A stretch of DNA of 64,000 bases from contig NC_086185.1 in the NCBI RefSeq assembly GCF_023053635.1, positions 8,279,001-8,343,000 on the forward strand, read 5' to 3'. The position numbers and the translations under genes were made by a program. Shown here piece by piece: positions 44,001-49,200 of the stretch. The notes below the pieces were generated by a model. That model saw only the letters and a list, made by a program, of their open reading frames with translations, was not told the origin of the DNA and did no database searches. Position 1 is the stretch's first letter; each line of letters begins with the position of its first letter. The DNA comes from Elgaria multicarinata webbii. Taxonomy: Eukaryota; Chordata; Lepidosauria; Squamata; Anguidae.

Positions 44001-45419
44001 GTAGGATGGCTGACATGCCAGGCAATCCAAACAAGCAGGTGGGATCTGGTGTAGCACACCGGCTAGGAGACTGAGCTACAACTTAGGGAAGCCCTAGTTT
44101 GAAACACTTCTGTCATGAACTCAGTTGAGAAACTCAGTGAGCTGCCTCTCTCTCTCTCAGCCTCACCTGCAACAGGAGAATAAGGCCTTAGCTAGACCTA
44201 GGGTTTATCCCGGGGTCGTCCCTGCCTGCTCCTGGGATCCCCTGTGTTTAATTTACATGAACAGGGATGACCCCAGGCCGATCCCAGGATAAACCTTAGG
44301 TCTAGCTAAGGCCTAAGACTGACCCGCCTTTCAGGGTTGTTGTGCAGACTGGAGCACTTTGAACATTCAGAAATGCTTATCTAAATGAATAAGCACTACA
44401 ATTCCACCAGGACCTCCTCCCTACTCTTTAAGGAACTGCCCCATCACGTAGACTTTATCATGCCACTTGTTGGCAAAATCAAGACGGCAAAGAAGACAAA
44501 GGTCCAATATAGCAAAACTAAGAGGCCCTTTCAGGTTTCTTTACCCTGGCAGATCCGGAAGACCTGGCTGTTGTTATTACAACAGAGTTAACATCCTGTT
44601 CTGGTTTGCTTTTCTCCCCTTAACCCCTTTCTTTCTTTCTTAGTTTACCAGCTTGATTTAATAGAAAAGCAGGTGTGATGTGTTATAAACAATGAAGAAT
44701 CTTGTGGCACCTTAAAGACTAACACATTTATTTTGGCATAAAACGTCCACTTCATTAGATGCATGAAATGTTAAGCTCAAAGTGGCAGATCTGTACATAC
44801 ACATGCCAAGAGGGGGAGAAAAGATGCAAACTGTGTTGCCAGACGGAATTACAATTTCGTTACCTCACCATAAACACTTCATACCTCTGATGAAGTCCAC
44901 GAAAGCTTGTGCCAGAATAGATTTCCTTGCTCTTTAAAGTGCCACGGTCGTTTCCGCTGCCACAGATTAACACAGCTACCCCTCTGGAAACATATATGTG
45001 CGTGTGAATACACACACACACAAACATGCAACATGTAACATACGTATATAAAGGCAATGCATACGTGTATAAAAACAAAACATACATGCATAAAACACAC
45101 ATTGAAAATGACATATGCACAGGACAAAATATCCATGATAGCAACACTTTAAATAGCTCCTGAAGGGAGTTTGAGGGAGGATTTTAATTGTGATATAAGC
45201 TGTTAATGGGTTGAACCATTAAAGAGAAATTAATTAATTGACTTGAGGGGGAGGGGAGGGCAGGGGAGCTGGGCTCCTCAGACACAAGTAATTGGGGGGG
45301 AGGGACGGAGGGGGTCTCTCCCCCCCCCCTCAGCTGTCTCCCCCTCCTCTCCTGACCCCTGACACGTCACCCCCCCCTCCCCGAGCCCCCTCGGCCGCCA
45401 GCCCCTCACCAGACTCCAT
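18472..45419 (-). CDS. ATG4A: Cysteine protease ATG4A (autophagy)
   Basis: This protease cleaves the C-terminus of ATG8-family proteins (preferring GABARAP/GATE-16 types) to expose the lipidation glycine, and can delipidate them at autophagosomes. Thirteen coding exons were found on the minus strand, all with GT-AG borders and matching phases. The catalytic Cys lies in [14 protein letters not shown], and the Asp-His pair in LDPHTTQ. The C-terminus ends FEIL plus two residues, the LC3-interacting motif known from ATG4 proteins. One mini-exon of about 36 nt, expected after the 10-nt first coding exon, was not located between 37.4 and 45.4 kb. The gene starts head-to-head with PSMD10 and ends tail-to-tail with COL4A6. 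Introns are packed with LINEs, SINEs and MITEs. Confidence 0.95.
19095..19468 (+). mobile_element. L2-like LINE 3' end
   Basis: It begins inside the ORF (GTGGCTACCAGGAGGAGGGC ... GTGGAATGAGCTCCC). It ends with CGCCCAGAGAGCTCCGGC ... TTGGGCGGTATAGAAATG and (TAAA)n. It appears to interrupt an older unidentified sequence. Confidence 0.88.
19469..20196. other. ATG4A intron sequence, unidentified
   Basis: AT-rich sequence follows the L2. Together with 18890-19094 it might be an old element split by the L2 (for example GAAGCGAAATACGG near 18942), but no ends or coding frames identify it. Confidence 0.3.
20197..20760 (+). mobile_element. L2-like LINE 3' end
   Basis: The frame at 20251-20535 encodes [20 protein letters not shown] and ends [14 protein letters not shown], an L2 reverse-transcriptase ORF C-terminus. 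It ends with the L2 terminus TTCGGCTATTGGGCGGTATA and (TAAA)n. Confidence 0.92.
20761..21399. other. ATG4A intron, little recognised
   Basis: One short piece near 21130-21165 (ATAAGCTTTTGTGGACTGAAG) matches the common sauropsid repeat also seen at 44720 and 59050. The rest is unidentified. Confidence 0.35.
21400..21511 (-). CDS. ATG4A: ATG4A exon ([11 protein letters not shown] segment)
   Basis: The acceptor is TCTCCCTAG and the donor GTAGAG; it begins in phase 0 and ends in phase 1. It encodes [19 protein letters not shown] and on to PEVTTTGA, close to the human C-terminal region. Confidence 0.95.
21945..22341 (+). mobile_element. BovB (RTE) LINE 3' end
   Basis: The sense strand encodes the BovB ORF C-terminus ([46 protein letters not shown]) and ends GAATAAACAACAAA. 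It is 5'-truncated near [13 protein letters not shown] and slightly decayed. Confidence 0.92.
22342..23168. other. ATG4A intron, nothing recognised
   Basis: No repeat family or coding signal could be named over about 800 bp. Confidence 0.4.
23169..23225 (-). CDS. ATG4A: ATG4A 57-bp exon ([10 protein letters not shown] segment)
   Basis: The acceptor is CTTCCACAG and the donor GTAAGC, with phase 0 at both ends. It reads [19 protein letters not shown], the same as human ATG4A by recall. Confidence 0.96.
23876..24021 (-). CDS. ATG4A: ATG4A exon with catalytic Asp and His
   Basis: The acceptor is CTCACACAG and the donor GTAAGC. It reads [16 protein letters not shown], later [10 protein letters not shown], and ends LDPSVAL. 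The D and H of LDPHTTQ are the second and third members of the catalytic triad of the family. Confidence 0.97.
24180..24322 (-). repeat. tRNA-derived SINE fragment
   Basis: The sequence TTGGTCCATCTAGCCCAGTG ... CATCTGGAGACGCCAGGAATTGAA matches the body of a squamate SINE in reverse. The tRNA-like head is missing here. Confidence 0.5.
24335..24640 (+). repeat. tRNA-derived SINE, nearly full length
   Basis: The head has an A box (GTGGCGCAGAGCGGTAAAGC) and a B box (GAGTTCGACCCC) in tRNA spacing. A core follows (AACGGCCGGGGAAGGCAATG) and then a CTTT-type tail (TTCCTTTCTTCC). A reversed copy lies at 52845. Confidence 0.85.
24822..25342 (-). mobile_element. BovB (RTE) LINE 3' end
   Basis: The minus strand keeps a long open stretch of the BovB ORF C-terminus: [64 protein letters not shown]. 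It ends in AATAAACAACAAA. It sits inside the left arm of the foldback element and is therefore younger. Confidence 0.93.
25509..25682 (-). other. Small cysteine-rich reading frame in the foldback right arm
   Basis: A 57-codon frame begins [12 protein letters not shown], continues with [10 protein letters not shown] and ends SMRCQ before TGA. The codons just upstream (PYCKNA) are also open, so the ATG may not be a true start. The left arm carries the same frame with few differences. The family was not recognised, and whether it is coding is unknown. Confidence 0.35.
25740..26240. other. ATG4A intron, nothing recognised
   Basis: This is a purine-rich stretch on the + strand (GGAAGAGGGAGCAG ... 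AGGGAGGACAAGGACTTG) with no repeat family recognised. Confidence 0.4.
26241..26490 (+). repeat. Sauria-type SINE, nearly full length
   Basis: The head is tRNA-like (GAGCCAGTATGGCATAGTGC ... CCGGGTTCTAGTCCCC as box B). The body is CTGGGTGACTTTGGGCCAGTCAC and ACAGGGTCATTGTTGTGAGG. The tail is BovB-related (TTGGAGGGAAAAAGGTGGGA, TATAAATGCAATAA). Confidence 0.88.
26491..27423. other. ATG4A intron, little recognised
   Basis: Nothing could be assigned to a family. A piece at 26525-26610 may continue an older SINE. Confidence 0.35.
27424..27502 (-). CDS. ATG4A: ATG4A exon ([15 protein letters not shown] segment)
   Basis: The acceptor is ATCTTTAG and the donor GTAAGG. It starts in phase 0 and ends one base into the Gly codon completed by the next exon. 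It reads [20 protein letters not shown], then YFIGFL. Confidence 0.96.
27762..27949 (-). CDS. ATG4A: ATG4A exon (variable loop plus [11 protein letters not shown] segment)
   Basis: The acceptor is TTGTTCCCCAG and the donor GTATGA. The 3' half ([26 protein letters not shown]) is strongly conserved. The 5' half after KMCR is unlike human ATG4A by recall and is rich in Cys and Ser ([17 protein letters not shown]). Confidence 0.95.
27950..28704. other. ATG4A intron, nothing recognised
   Basis: AT-rich from about 28380; no family recognised. Confidence 0.4.
28715..29043 (+). mobile_element. L2 terminus joined to a second LINE 3' end
   Basis: An L2 terminus (AACCGCCCAGAGAGCCTCAG) at 28720-28765 is followed by another LINE tail (AAGCTCAGCTGAAAACTTTTC ... 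AGCACCATGTACACTGATGG, then GTGCTATATAATAATAAT). The second family also ends at 34235. The (TAA)n run is a simple repeat. Confidence 0.7.
29044..29948. other. ATG4A intron, nothing recognised
   Basis: No family or exon was recognised in about 900 bp. Confidence 0.4.
29949..30028 (-). CDS. ATG4A: ATG4A exon ([13 protein letters not shown] segment)
   Basis: The acceptor is TTTATCCAG and the donor GTAAGT. It reads (K)[18 protein letters not shown] and on to NTVVIEDI, matching the human order, with one base left over at the 3' side. Confidence 0.96.
30029..30655. other. ATG4A intron, nothing recognised
   Basis: No repeat or coding signature was recognised. Confidence 0.4.
30659..30798. mobile_element. 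Foldback MITE, unclassified
   Basis: The left arm GGCATGATCCTATGCATG and the right arm CATGCATAGGATTGCATCC face each other. Further inward, ACAACTCCCAGCAAT faces ATTCTGGAAGTTAT. The target duplication could not be fixed. Confidence 0.5.
30885..30957 (+). mobile_element. L2-like LINE terminus
   Basis: Only the last 70 bp are present: GAACCGCCCAGAGAGCTCCG, TTCGGCGGTATAGAAATG and (TAAA)n. Confidence 0.8.
31420..31990 (+). mobile_element. L2-like LINE 3' end
   Basis: The frame at 31483-31758 encodes [20 protein letters not shown] and ends [13 protein letters not shown]. It closes with the L2 terminus and (TAAA)n. It is closely related to the copy at 20197. Confidence 0.92.
32207..32445 (+). repeat. 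Sauria-type SINE with an expanded (GA)n
   Basis: The head is GAGCCAGTGGTGCAGTGGTT with box B AAGTTCAAATTCTC. The body includes CTCACAGGGTTGTTGTGAGG, and the tail GCCACCTTGAGTTCCTTGG. A (GA)n run at about 32355-32398 replaces the normal A-rich spacer. Confidence 0.88.
33054..33126 (-). CDS. ATG4A: ATG4A exon ([17 protein letters not shown] segment)
   Basis: The acceptor is ATCCACACAG and the donor GTGAGC. It reads (A)[19 protein letters not shown], then AQVL, as in mammalian ATG4A. Confidence 0.96.
33500..33694 (+). mobile_element. L2-like LINE 3' end
   Basis: A T-rich 3' UTR leads to AAACCGTCCAGAGAGCTTTG, GGGCGGTATATAAATG and (TAAA)n. Confidence 0.82.
33695..34236 (+). mobile_element. LINE 3' end, L2/Rex-like second family
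   Basis: The sense strand encodes [20 protein letters not shown] and [17 protein letters not shown], and the tail ends AGCACCATGTACATTGATGG, GTGCTAAATAAATAAATAA. It shares this tail with 28766-29043. Confidence 0.78.
34366..34467 (-). CDS. ATG4A: ATG4A exon ([14 protein letters not shown] segment)
   Basis: The acceptor is TCTCTTTCAG and the donor GTAGGA. It reads (D)[18 protein letters not shown], then [15 protein letters not shown]. The phases join the flanking exons exactly. Confidence 0.96.
34468..35362. other. ATG4A intron; (AT)n run at about 35024-35060
   Basis: Apart from the alternating AT run and an old repeat-like piece near 34575-34625, nothing was recognised. Confidence 0.45.
35363..35461 (-). 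CDS. ATG4A: ATG4A exon with catalytic cysteine
   Basis: The acceptor is TTGTCCCCAG and the donor GTGAGT. It reads (G)[19 protein letters not shown], then [13 protein letters not shown]. The Cys of GWGC is the family's nucleophile. Confidence 0.97.
35488..35695 (-). mobile_element. L2-like LINE 3' end, antisense to + strand
   Basis: The reversed order is TTTATTTATTTATTTGTTAC, TATACCGCCCAATAACCG, CTCTCTGGGCGGTTCAC, then the reversed T-rich UTR. It lies in sense with ATG4A. Confidence 0.85.
35700..36413. other. ATG4A intron, nothing recognised
   Basis: No repeat family was recognised; a short CCCAACC repeat run lies near 35975. Confidence 0.4.
36414..36485 (-). CDS. ATG4A: ATG4A exon ([16 protein letters not shown] segment)
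   Basis: The acceptor is TTAATTCTAG and the donor GTAGGT. It reads (E)[18 protein letters not shown], then KFSPI. It ends one base into the Gly completed by the catalytic-Cys exon. Confidence 0.96.
36486..37284. other. ATG4A intron, nothing recognised
   Basis: No recognisable repeat or exon. Confidence 0.4.
37285..37359 (-). CDS. ATG4A: ATG4A exon ([16 protein letters not shown] segment)
   Basis: The acceptor is TTATTTTAG and the donor GTAGGT. It reads (T)[18 protein letters not shown], then QHQLKT. Two leading bases need an upstream exon ending in one base, which is the mini-exon that was not located. Confidence 0.95.
37440..37925 (+). mobile_element. L2-like LINE 3' end, degraded
   Basis: The sense order is CACAATTCAAGCTGCTGGTT, TATGACCTATAAAGCTG, CTATGGAACGCCCTGCC and a final (TAAA)n. 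The C-terminal ORF is visible but broken. Confidence 0.75.
37926..38980. other. ATG4A intron, nothing recognised
   Basis: No repeat family or the missing ATG4A mini-exon could be recognised here. Confidence 0.4.
38985..39045 (+). mobile_element. L2-like LINE terminus
   Basis: GACCGCCCAGGGAGCTTCAG, TTGGGCGGTATAAAAATGC and (AATAAT) make up a short terminal fragment. Confidence 0.78.
39075..39250 (+). repeat. tRNA-derived SINE, degraded
   Basis: The sequence shows AGGTCCCAAGTTCAGTTCC (box B region), CATCTCCAGTTAAAAG and the body ACCATTAGTCCGATCTGGTA. It is the sense counterpart of the reversed copies at 24180 and 54729. Confidence 0.6.
39251..42675. other. Large ATG4A intron stretch, nothing recognised
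   Basis: About 3.4 kb without a nameable repeat, RNA or exon. It is relatively AT-rich with ordinary base composition. The missing ATG4A mini-exon may hide here, since 36 nt is short enough to miss by eye. Confidence 0.4.
42676..42830. mobile_element. Foldback MITE, unclassified
   Basis: The left end TTATTGTATTTCTTCGATTG, then TAAGACGC, faces the right end GTCTTAGAATCGAAGGAAT. Inner CTAAGACAC and CTAAGACGCACC motifs repeat. A TA-type end is likely but unproven. Confidence 0.6.
43025..43480 (+). mobile_element. L2-like LINE, old and degraded
   Basis: ORF remnants include VQNTAARLL near 43048 and, in the C-terminal part, [18 protein letters not shown]. The 3' UTR is T-rich, and the canonical terminus is not clear. 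Confidence 0.6.
43502..43609. mobile_element. hAT-like MITE
   Basis: The ends are CAGGGGTGGGCAACTTG and AACTTGCCCAGCCCTG, with 8-bp flanks TTTTATTG / TTGTATTG. Inner arms TTACAACATCCAAC and GTTGTAGTCC are partly complementary. Confidence 0.7.
44045..44360 (+). repeat. Sauria-type SINE interrupted by a MITE
   Basis: The left part has GTGTAGCACACCGGCTAGG, TAGTTTGAAACACTTC and TCAGCCTCACCTGCAACAGG. The right part continues TTTCAGGGTTGTTGTGCAG. The MITE at 44184-44313 splits it. Confidence 0.6.
44184..44313. mobile_element. PIF/Harbinger-like MITE
   Basis: The ends are GGCCTTAGCTAGACCTA and TAGGTCTAGCTAAGGCC, with TAA on both sides (44181-44183 and 44314-44316). The arms continue inward (GGTTTATCCCGGGG against TCCCAGGATAAACC). 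Confidence 0.8.
44690..45000. repeat. Interspersed repeat common in sauropsids, two pieces
   Basis: One piece reads AATCTTGTGGCACCTTAAAG, then GACTAACACATTTATTTTGG and CTTCATTAGATGCATG. The other is in the opposite sense: CTGATGAAGTCCACGAAAG, GCTTGTGCCAGAATAGATT, then AACACAGCTACCCCTCTGG. I know the sequence as a frequent reptile repeat but not its class. Confidence 0.5.
45410..45419 (-). CDS. ATG4A: ATG4A first coding exon (10 coding bases)
   Basis: The minus strand reads ATGGAGTCTG then GTGAGG, encoding Met-Glu-Ser plus one base. ATG4A of mammals begins Met-Glu-Ser-Val, so the match in residues, phase and promoter position supports it despite its size. Confidence 0.8.
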
Positions 45420-45680
45420 CCTTCTTCTGCAGCCAGCACCATCCTCCTCCTCTCCTCCTCCTCCTCCTCCTTTCTTCCTCCCACCTCCTACTGCGCGGAG
45501 CCTTCTACTCCTCCCCACAGAAAATAACACGACGACAACCACCTCCGTGTGGCAACCTGGGAGTTGAAGTCCGCCCCCACCCCCGGCTGGACGTCCATTT
45601 TCTTTCCCCCTGCTTCCAAGTCCTACAACTCCCGTCAGCCTCCGCGCGACGAGCAGAACAACGCTCAGGCAGAGAGAGGA

Positions 45681-46048
45681 GGGCGGGGACTGGATGCGTA
45701 TTGGTCGCTTGGCTTCTAAAGAGAGGGGAGGAGGAGAGGGCGGGGCCTGGGTGCGTATTGGTCGCTTGGCTTCTAAAGAGAGGGGAGGAGGAGAGGGCGG
45801 GGCCTGGGTGCGTATTGGTCACTTGGCTTCTAAAGAGAGGGGGGAGAGCGGGGCCTGGATGCGTATTGGTCGCTTGGCTTCTAAGGGGAGAGGGGAGGGC
45901 GGGACCTGGATGCGTATTGGTCGTTTGGCTTTTAAAGAGAGGGCGGGGCCTAGATGCGTATTAGTCGCTTGGCTTCTAAAGAGACGGGGGGAGGGCGGGG
46001 CCTGGATGCGTATTGGTCACCTGGTTTCTGAACCTCCCCGTGGATTGG
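45681..46048. repeat. Promoter minisatellite, seven units of 44-57 bp
   Basis: Each unit reads GGGCGGGGCCTGGATGCGTA then TTGGTCGCTTGGCTTCTAAA and a G/A-rich spacer. The inverted CCAAT core ATTGG lies at 45700, 45757, 45814, 45865, 45916 and 46012; the sixth unit has ATTAG at 45960. A further ATTGG is at 46044. The units sit exactly between the two divergent genes. Confidence 0.92.
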
Positions 46049-46140
46049 CTGCGTGAAGTGAGGGAGGAAGAGGAGGCCCCGCCCACTGTGTTTTGAGGGG
46101 GAGCCGGCCAGGTTGGTGGTTGGGACTGGCGGCTTTTACA

Positions 46141-46269
46141 ATGGAAGGCGAAGGAGGAGGCGGGTCCGTGTCCAACGTGGAGCTGTGTAACCTGGCCTAC
46201 ACCGGGCGCCTGGAGGAGCTCAAGGAGCGCCTGGCCGCCAACCGGAGCTTGGCGACGCGCGCGGACCAG
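46141..46269 (+). CDS. PSMD10: PSMD10 exon 1
   Basis: The ATG is the first in frame after the promoter, and the exon ends phase 0 at a GTTGGC donor. It reads MEGEGGGGSVSNVELCNLAY, then TGRLEELKERL and ATRADQ. The conserved CNLAY and SLATR blocks fix the frame. Confidence 0.95.
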
Positions 46270-49200
46270 GTTGGCCTGCCAACGGGAGGGGGCGGGGCTC
46301 CGAGCTCTGCGTGGGGGGGGGTCTCACTTCTGAGGCAGTGCGGCCTAGTGGTTAAAGTCTCAGACCGGAGCTGGGGAGAAGTAATGCAGCCAAGTTATCT
46401 CAGATCCTGGACTCAATGGTCTTAGGCCCACTGCCTTTGGACTACGGTGACCCTATGGAAAGGAGGACTGGGCCCTTGTGTCTTTAACAGTTGTATTGAA
46501 AGGGGGATTTCAGCAGGTGTCATTTGTATATATGGGGAACCTGGTGAAAAATCCCCTCTTCATCACAACAGTGAAAGCTGCAGGAGCCCTGCCCTCTTTT
46601 GTATCTGGTCAAGAGAGAAGGGCTCCTGCAACTTTAAATAGGGTGACCCTATGGAAAGGAGGACAGGGCTCCTGTGTCTTTAACAGCTGTATTGAAAAGG
46701 GTTTCAACAGATGTCCTTCGTAGGCATGAGGCACCTGGTGAAAATCCGCTCTTCATCACAGTTAAAGCTGCAGGAGCCCTGCCCTACAGAAGACGGCAGT
46801 TTGACCACTCCTAAAGAGGGGCAGTTTGCATGGTGAAGAGCTCCTTCGAGGTACAGCCTGCTGCCTGGAGAACAGCACACAAATTGGCCGCCCTTACTCT
46901 GGCTTGATGCATATAAACTGGAGGCGGATTCTCCTGTCCTGTCTGTCCCTTTTCAGTTTCCGTAGTCATGGTCAGTTTCAGATGTGCTTGTAATGTTTCC
47001 TTGTGTTTTGCATTTAGGATAACAGGACAGCTCTACACTGGGCCTGTTCAGCCGGACACACAGACATTGTTGACGTCTTGCTAAGCCTGGGAGTGCCTGT
47101 TAATGACAAAGATGATGTAGGTTCTGGACTCAGAATTTTTCAAAAACTATGCAGGCAGAACTTTGTGTATATATTTCCTTACACGGCTGGATGTTTCTTA
47201 TCTGTTAAGAAGCATATAAAGAGTATTTGTATAATGGGGGAGTGTCCTTCCAGGCTGTTGTCACCGTAAGTAGAATTATTTTGATGGGATTCCAGGATCC
47301 TTTTAAGGTAGAGGTCTTTCTCTCCTGCTGTCACATGCTGGACATTTTTTGTAGTGGGTGCCTTCATGTTAACAGCTCCTCCGTGTTTCCTGTATCAGGA
47401 CTGTGCCATCTCAAAAGGATACTTTGGAATGAGCAACTGATTCAGCCCTCAGTTTGTTCTTGAGTTACAAGGCTAGGTCGCTCTTCCTCAACTGCCTCCA
47501 ATTCCAGGTTTGGGCAACACGGCAAATAGCTGAGTGTCTCTGGATTAACTCAGCAAGAAAATGAGAGCCATCTCATTCTTGGTTCGCTACCTCATGTTTT
47601 CAGCATGAGAATTGGGTCAATATATATGAAGGATTTTGAAAACTTAACATGTCCTATCAGGGGTTTCCAACACGATGCCCACAGTTGCCATGGCACCCAT
47701 GCAGGGGTCCCCATGTGCACCGATTCTTGAAAATATTTTAAACTTTTGCCATTTTAAAAAATATATGTACATGGGTTTATATGAAATGCATACAAATTTC
47801 TAGTAATTATACAACTTCAACAAAAGCGGCAAAATATCCAAATAAGTATCCATTTGAAGGTGGCATCTATATGCCACCCATTCAAATATTGAAAGTGTTG
47901 TAAGGTACTCAGTCCATTGCGTTATAGGAGGTGAGTGGTTATCCTTCCACTGTTGTAAGGTCAGTCTTTTAGCTGTCAAAAAGGCACAGAGAATCCATTT
48001 AAGCTGGCTGTTTGTTAATTTCCATGAAGCAGGTAGGCAATTTCTAAGAGCATATACAACAGTGAATATTAAAGACTGTTCCAGTACCAAATTTATCTGT
48101 GTAATAACCTCCCCTAAAAAGAAACAACTACTGGACATTGCCAAAATGTATGTTTCTAATAAGCGTTAGCTGTATGGCAATGCCAGCAATTATTTGAATT
48201 AGACAATATCTTATTAAAGAGACGTTGCGGTACCCATTAGACATGGAACCATTTTTATTACTGAGTAAGCCACAGCCTAAGATCCAGAGGTAAACACCAA
48301 AGCAGCAATCCACTGCTCAGGTATTTTGTGGTGGCGCTCACAGCTACTTCTCAAATTCCCAGATGTGCCTCGGGTCAAAAAAGGTTGGGGACTCCTGTGA
48401 AATAGCACTACTTATTCACAACAATCTTGTGATGTAGGTCATGTATTTCTTTTACTATGTTTTAGAGAGGTAGCCAAACAGTTTCCACCCATCTATGCTA
48501 TCTCCTTTTTTATTCCCCTTGCAAAAGGACTGGAATAATTCGTTGGCAACAAAAGAATCTGCCTGCTGGCCCTGCTCCTCTGACTTGTAAGGCTTATGCT
48601 ATATTTCCTTTCCCCCGACTTTTCAGGCGGGTTGGAGCCCTCTGCATATTGCTGCTTCAGCTGGCCGAGATGAAATTGTGAAGGCCCTTCTTAGAAGAGG
48701 TGCTCAGGTGAATGCTGTCAATCAAAATGGCTGCACACCTCTGCATTATGCGGCATCCAAAAATAAGCAGGAGGTATGTTTAGTTTTGGGTTTTTTTTAT
48801 GTGTTGCCCTATCTTCTCCCTCTACATAGCACAAAGCAACCAGCTGGTAACCTTTCCCACTCTTCACTATTAGATTGCACTGATGCTGCTGGAAAATGGA
48901 GCAAATCCAGACATAAAGGATCATTTGGACTCTACACCACTACACAGAGCGGCATCCAAAGGAAACCTGAAGATGATACAGATCCTTCTGAAGCACAAAG
49001 CTTCTGCCAATCTGCAGGATTCAGAGGGAAACACTCCTCTGTAAGTTCTCATATATTTGTGGTAGATCTTGGCCTAGTTGTTTGAACAATTGAGCAGTCC
49101 CTGACAAGTGCTTATAGATGTTAAGCCTGCCTTCCTTCACAGTGTAACACAAACTCTTCTTTCATGTTGAGATTCTTCTCCCTTTTCCTCAAAGCCAGGA

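Larger units (their letters stand above)
45240..46360. promoter_or_regulatory. CpG-rich divergent promoter of ATG4A and PSMD10
   Basis: GC content and CpG density rise sharply over this kilobase. The two start codons face away from each other 721 bp apart (45419 on -, 46141 on +). No TATA box is evident on either side. The core between them is a minisatellite carrying GC boxes and inverted CCAAT boxes. CT-rich runs (TCCTCCTCCTCTCC) mark the probable ATG4A 5' UTR side. In mammals the two genes are also head to head. Confidence 0.75.

Noticed and set aside
45278-45567. Proline- and glycine-rich frames in the ATG4A 5' region
   Set aside because: They arise from CT-rich and GC-rich low-complexity promoter sequence and conflict with the placed ATG4A start.
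45505-46056. Repetitive open frames across the promoter minisatellite that encode a repeated peptide on either strand
   Set aside because: Frames persist only because each unit lacks stops; the units vary in length and break the frame. Promoter position makes regulatory DNA the better reading.
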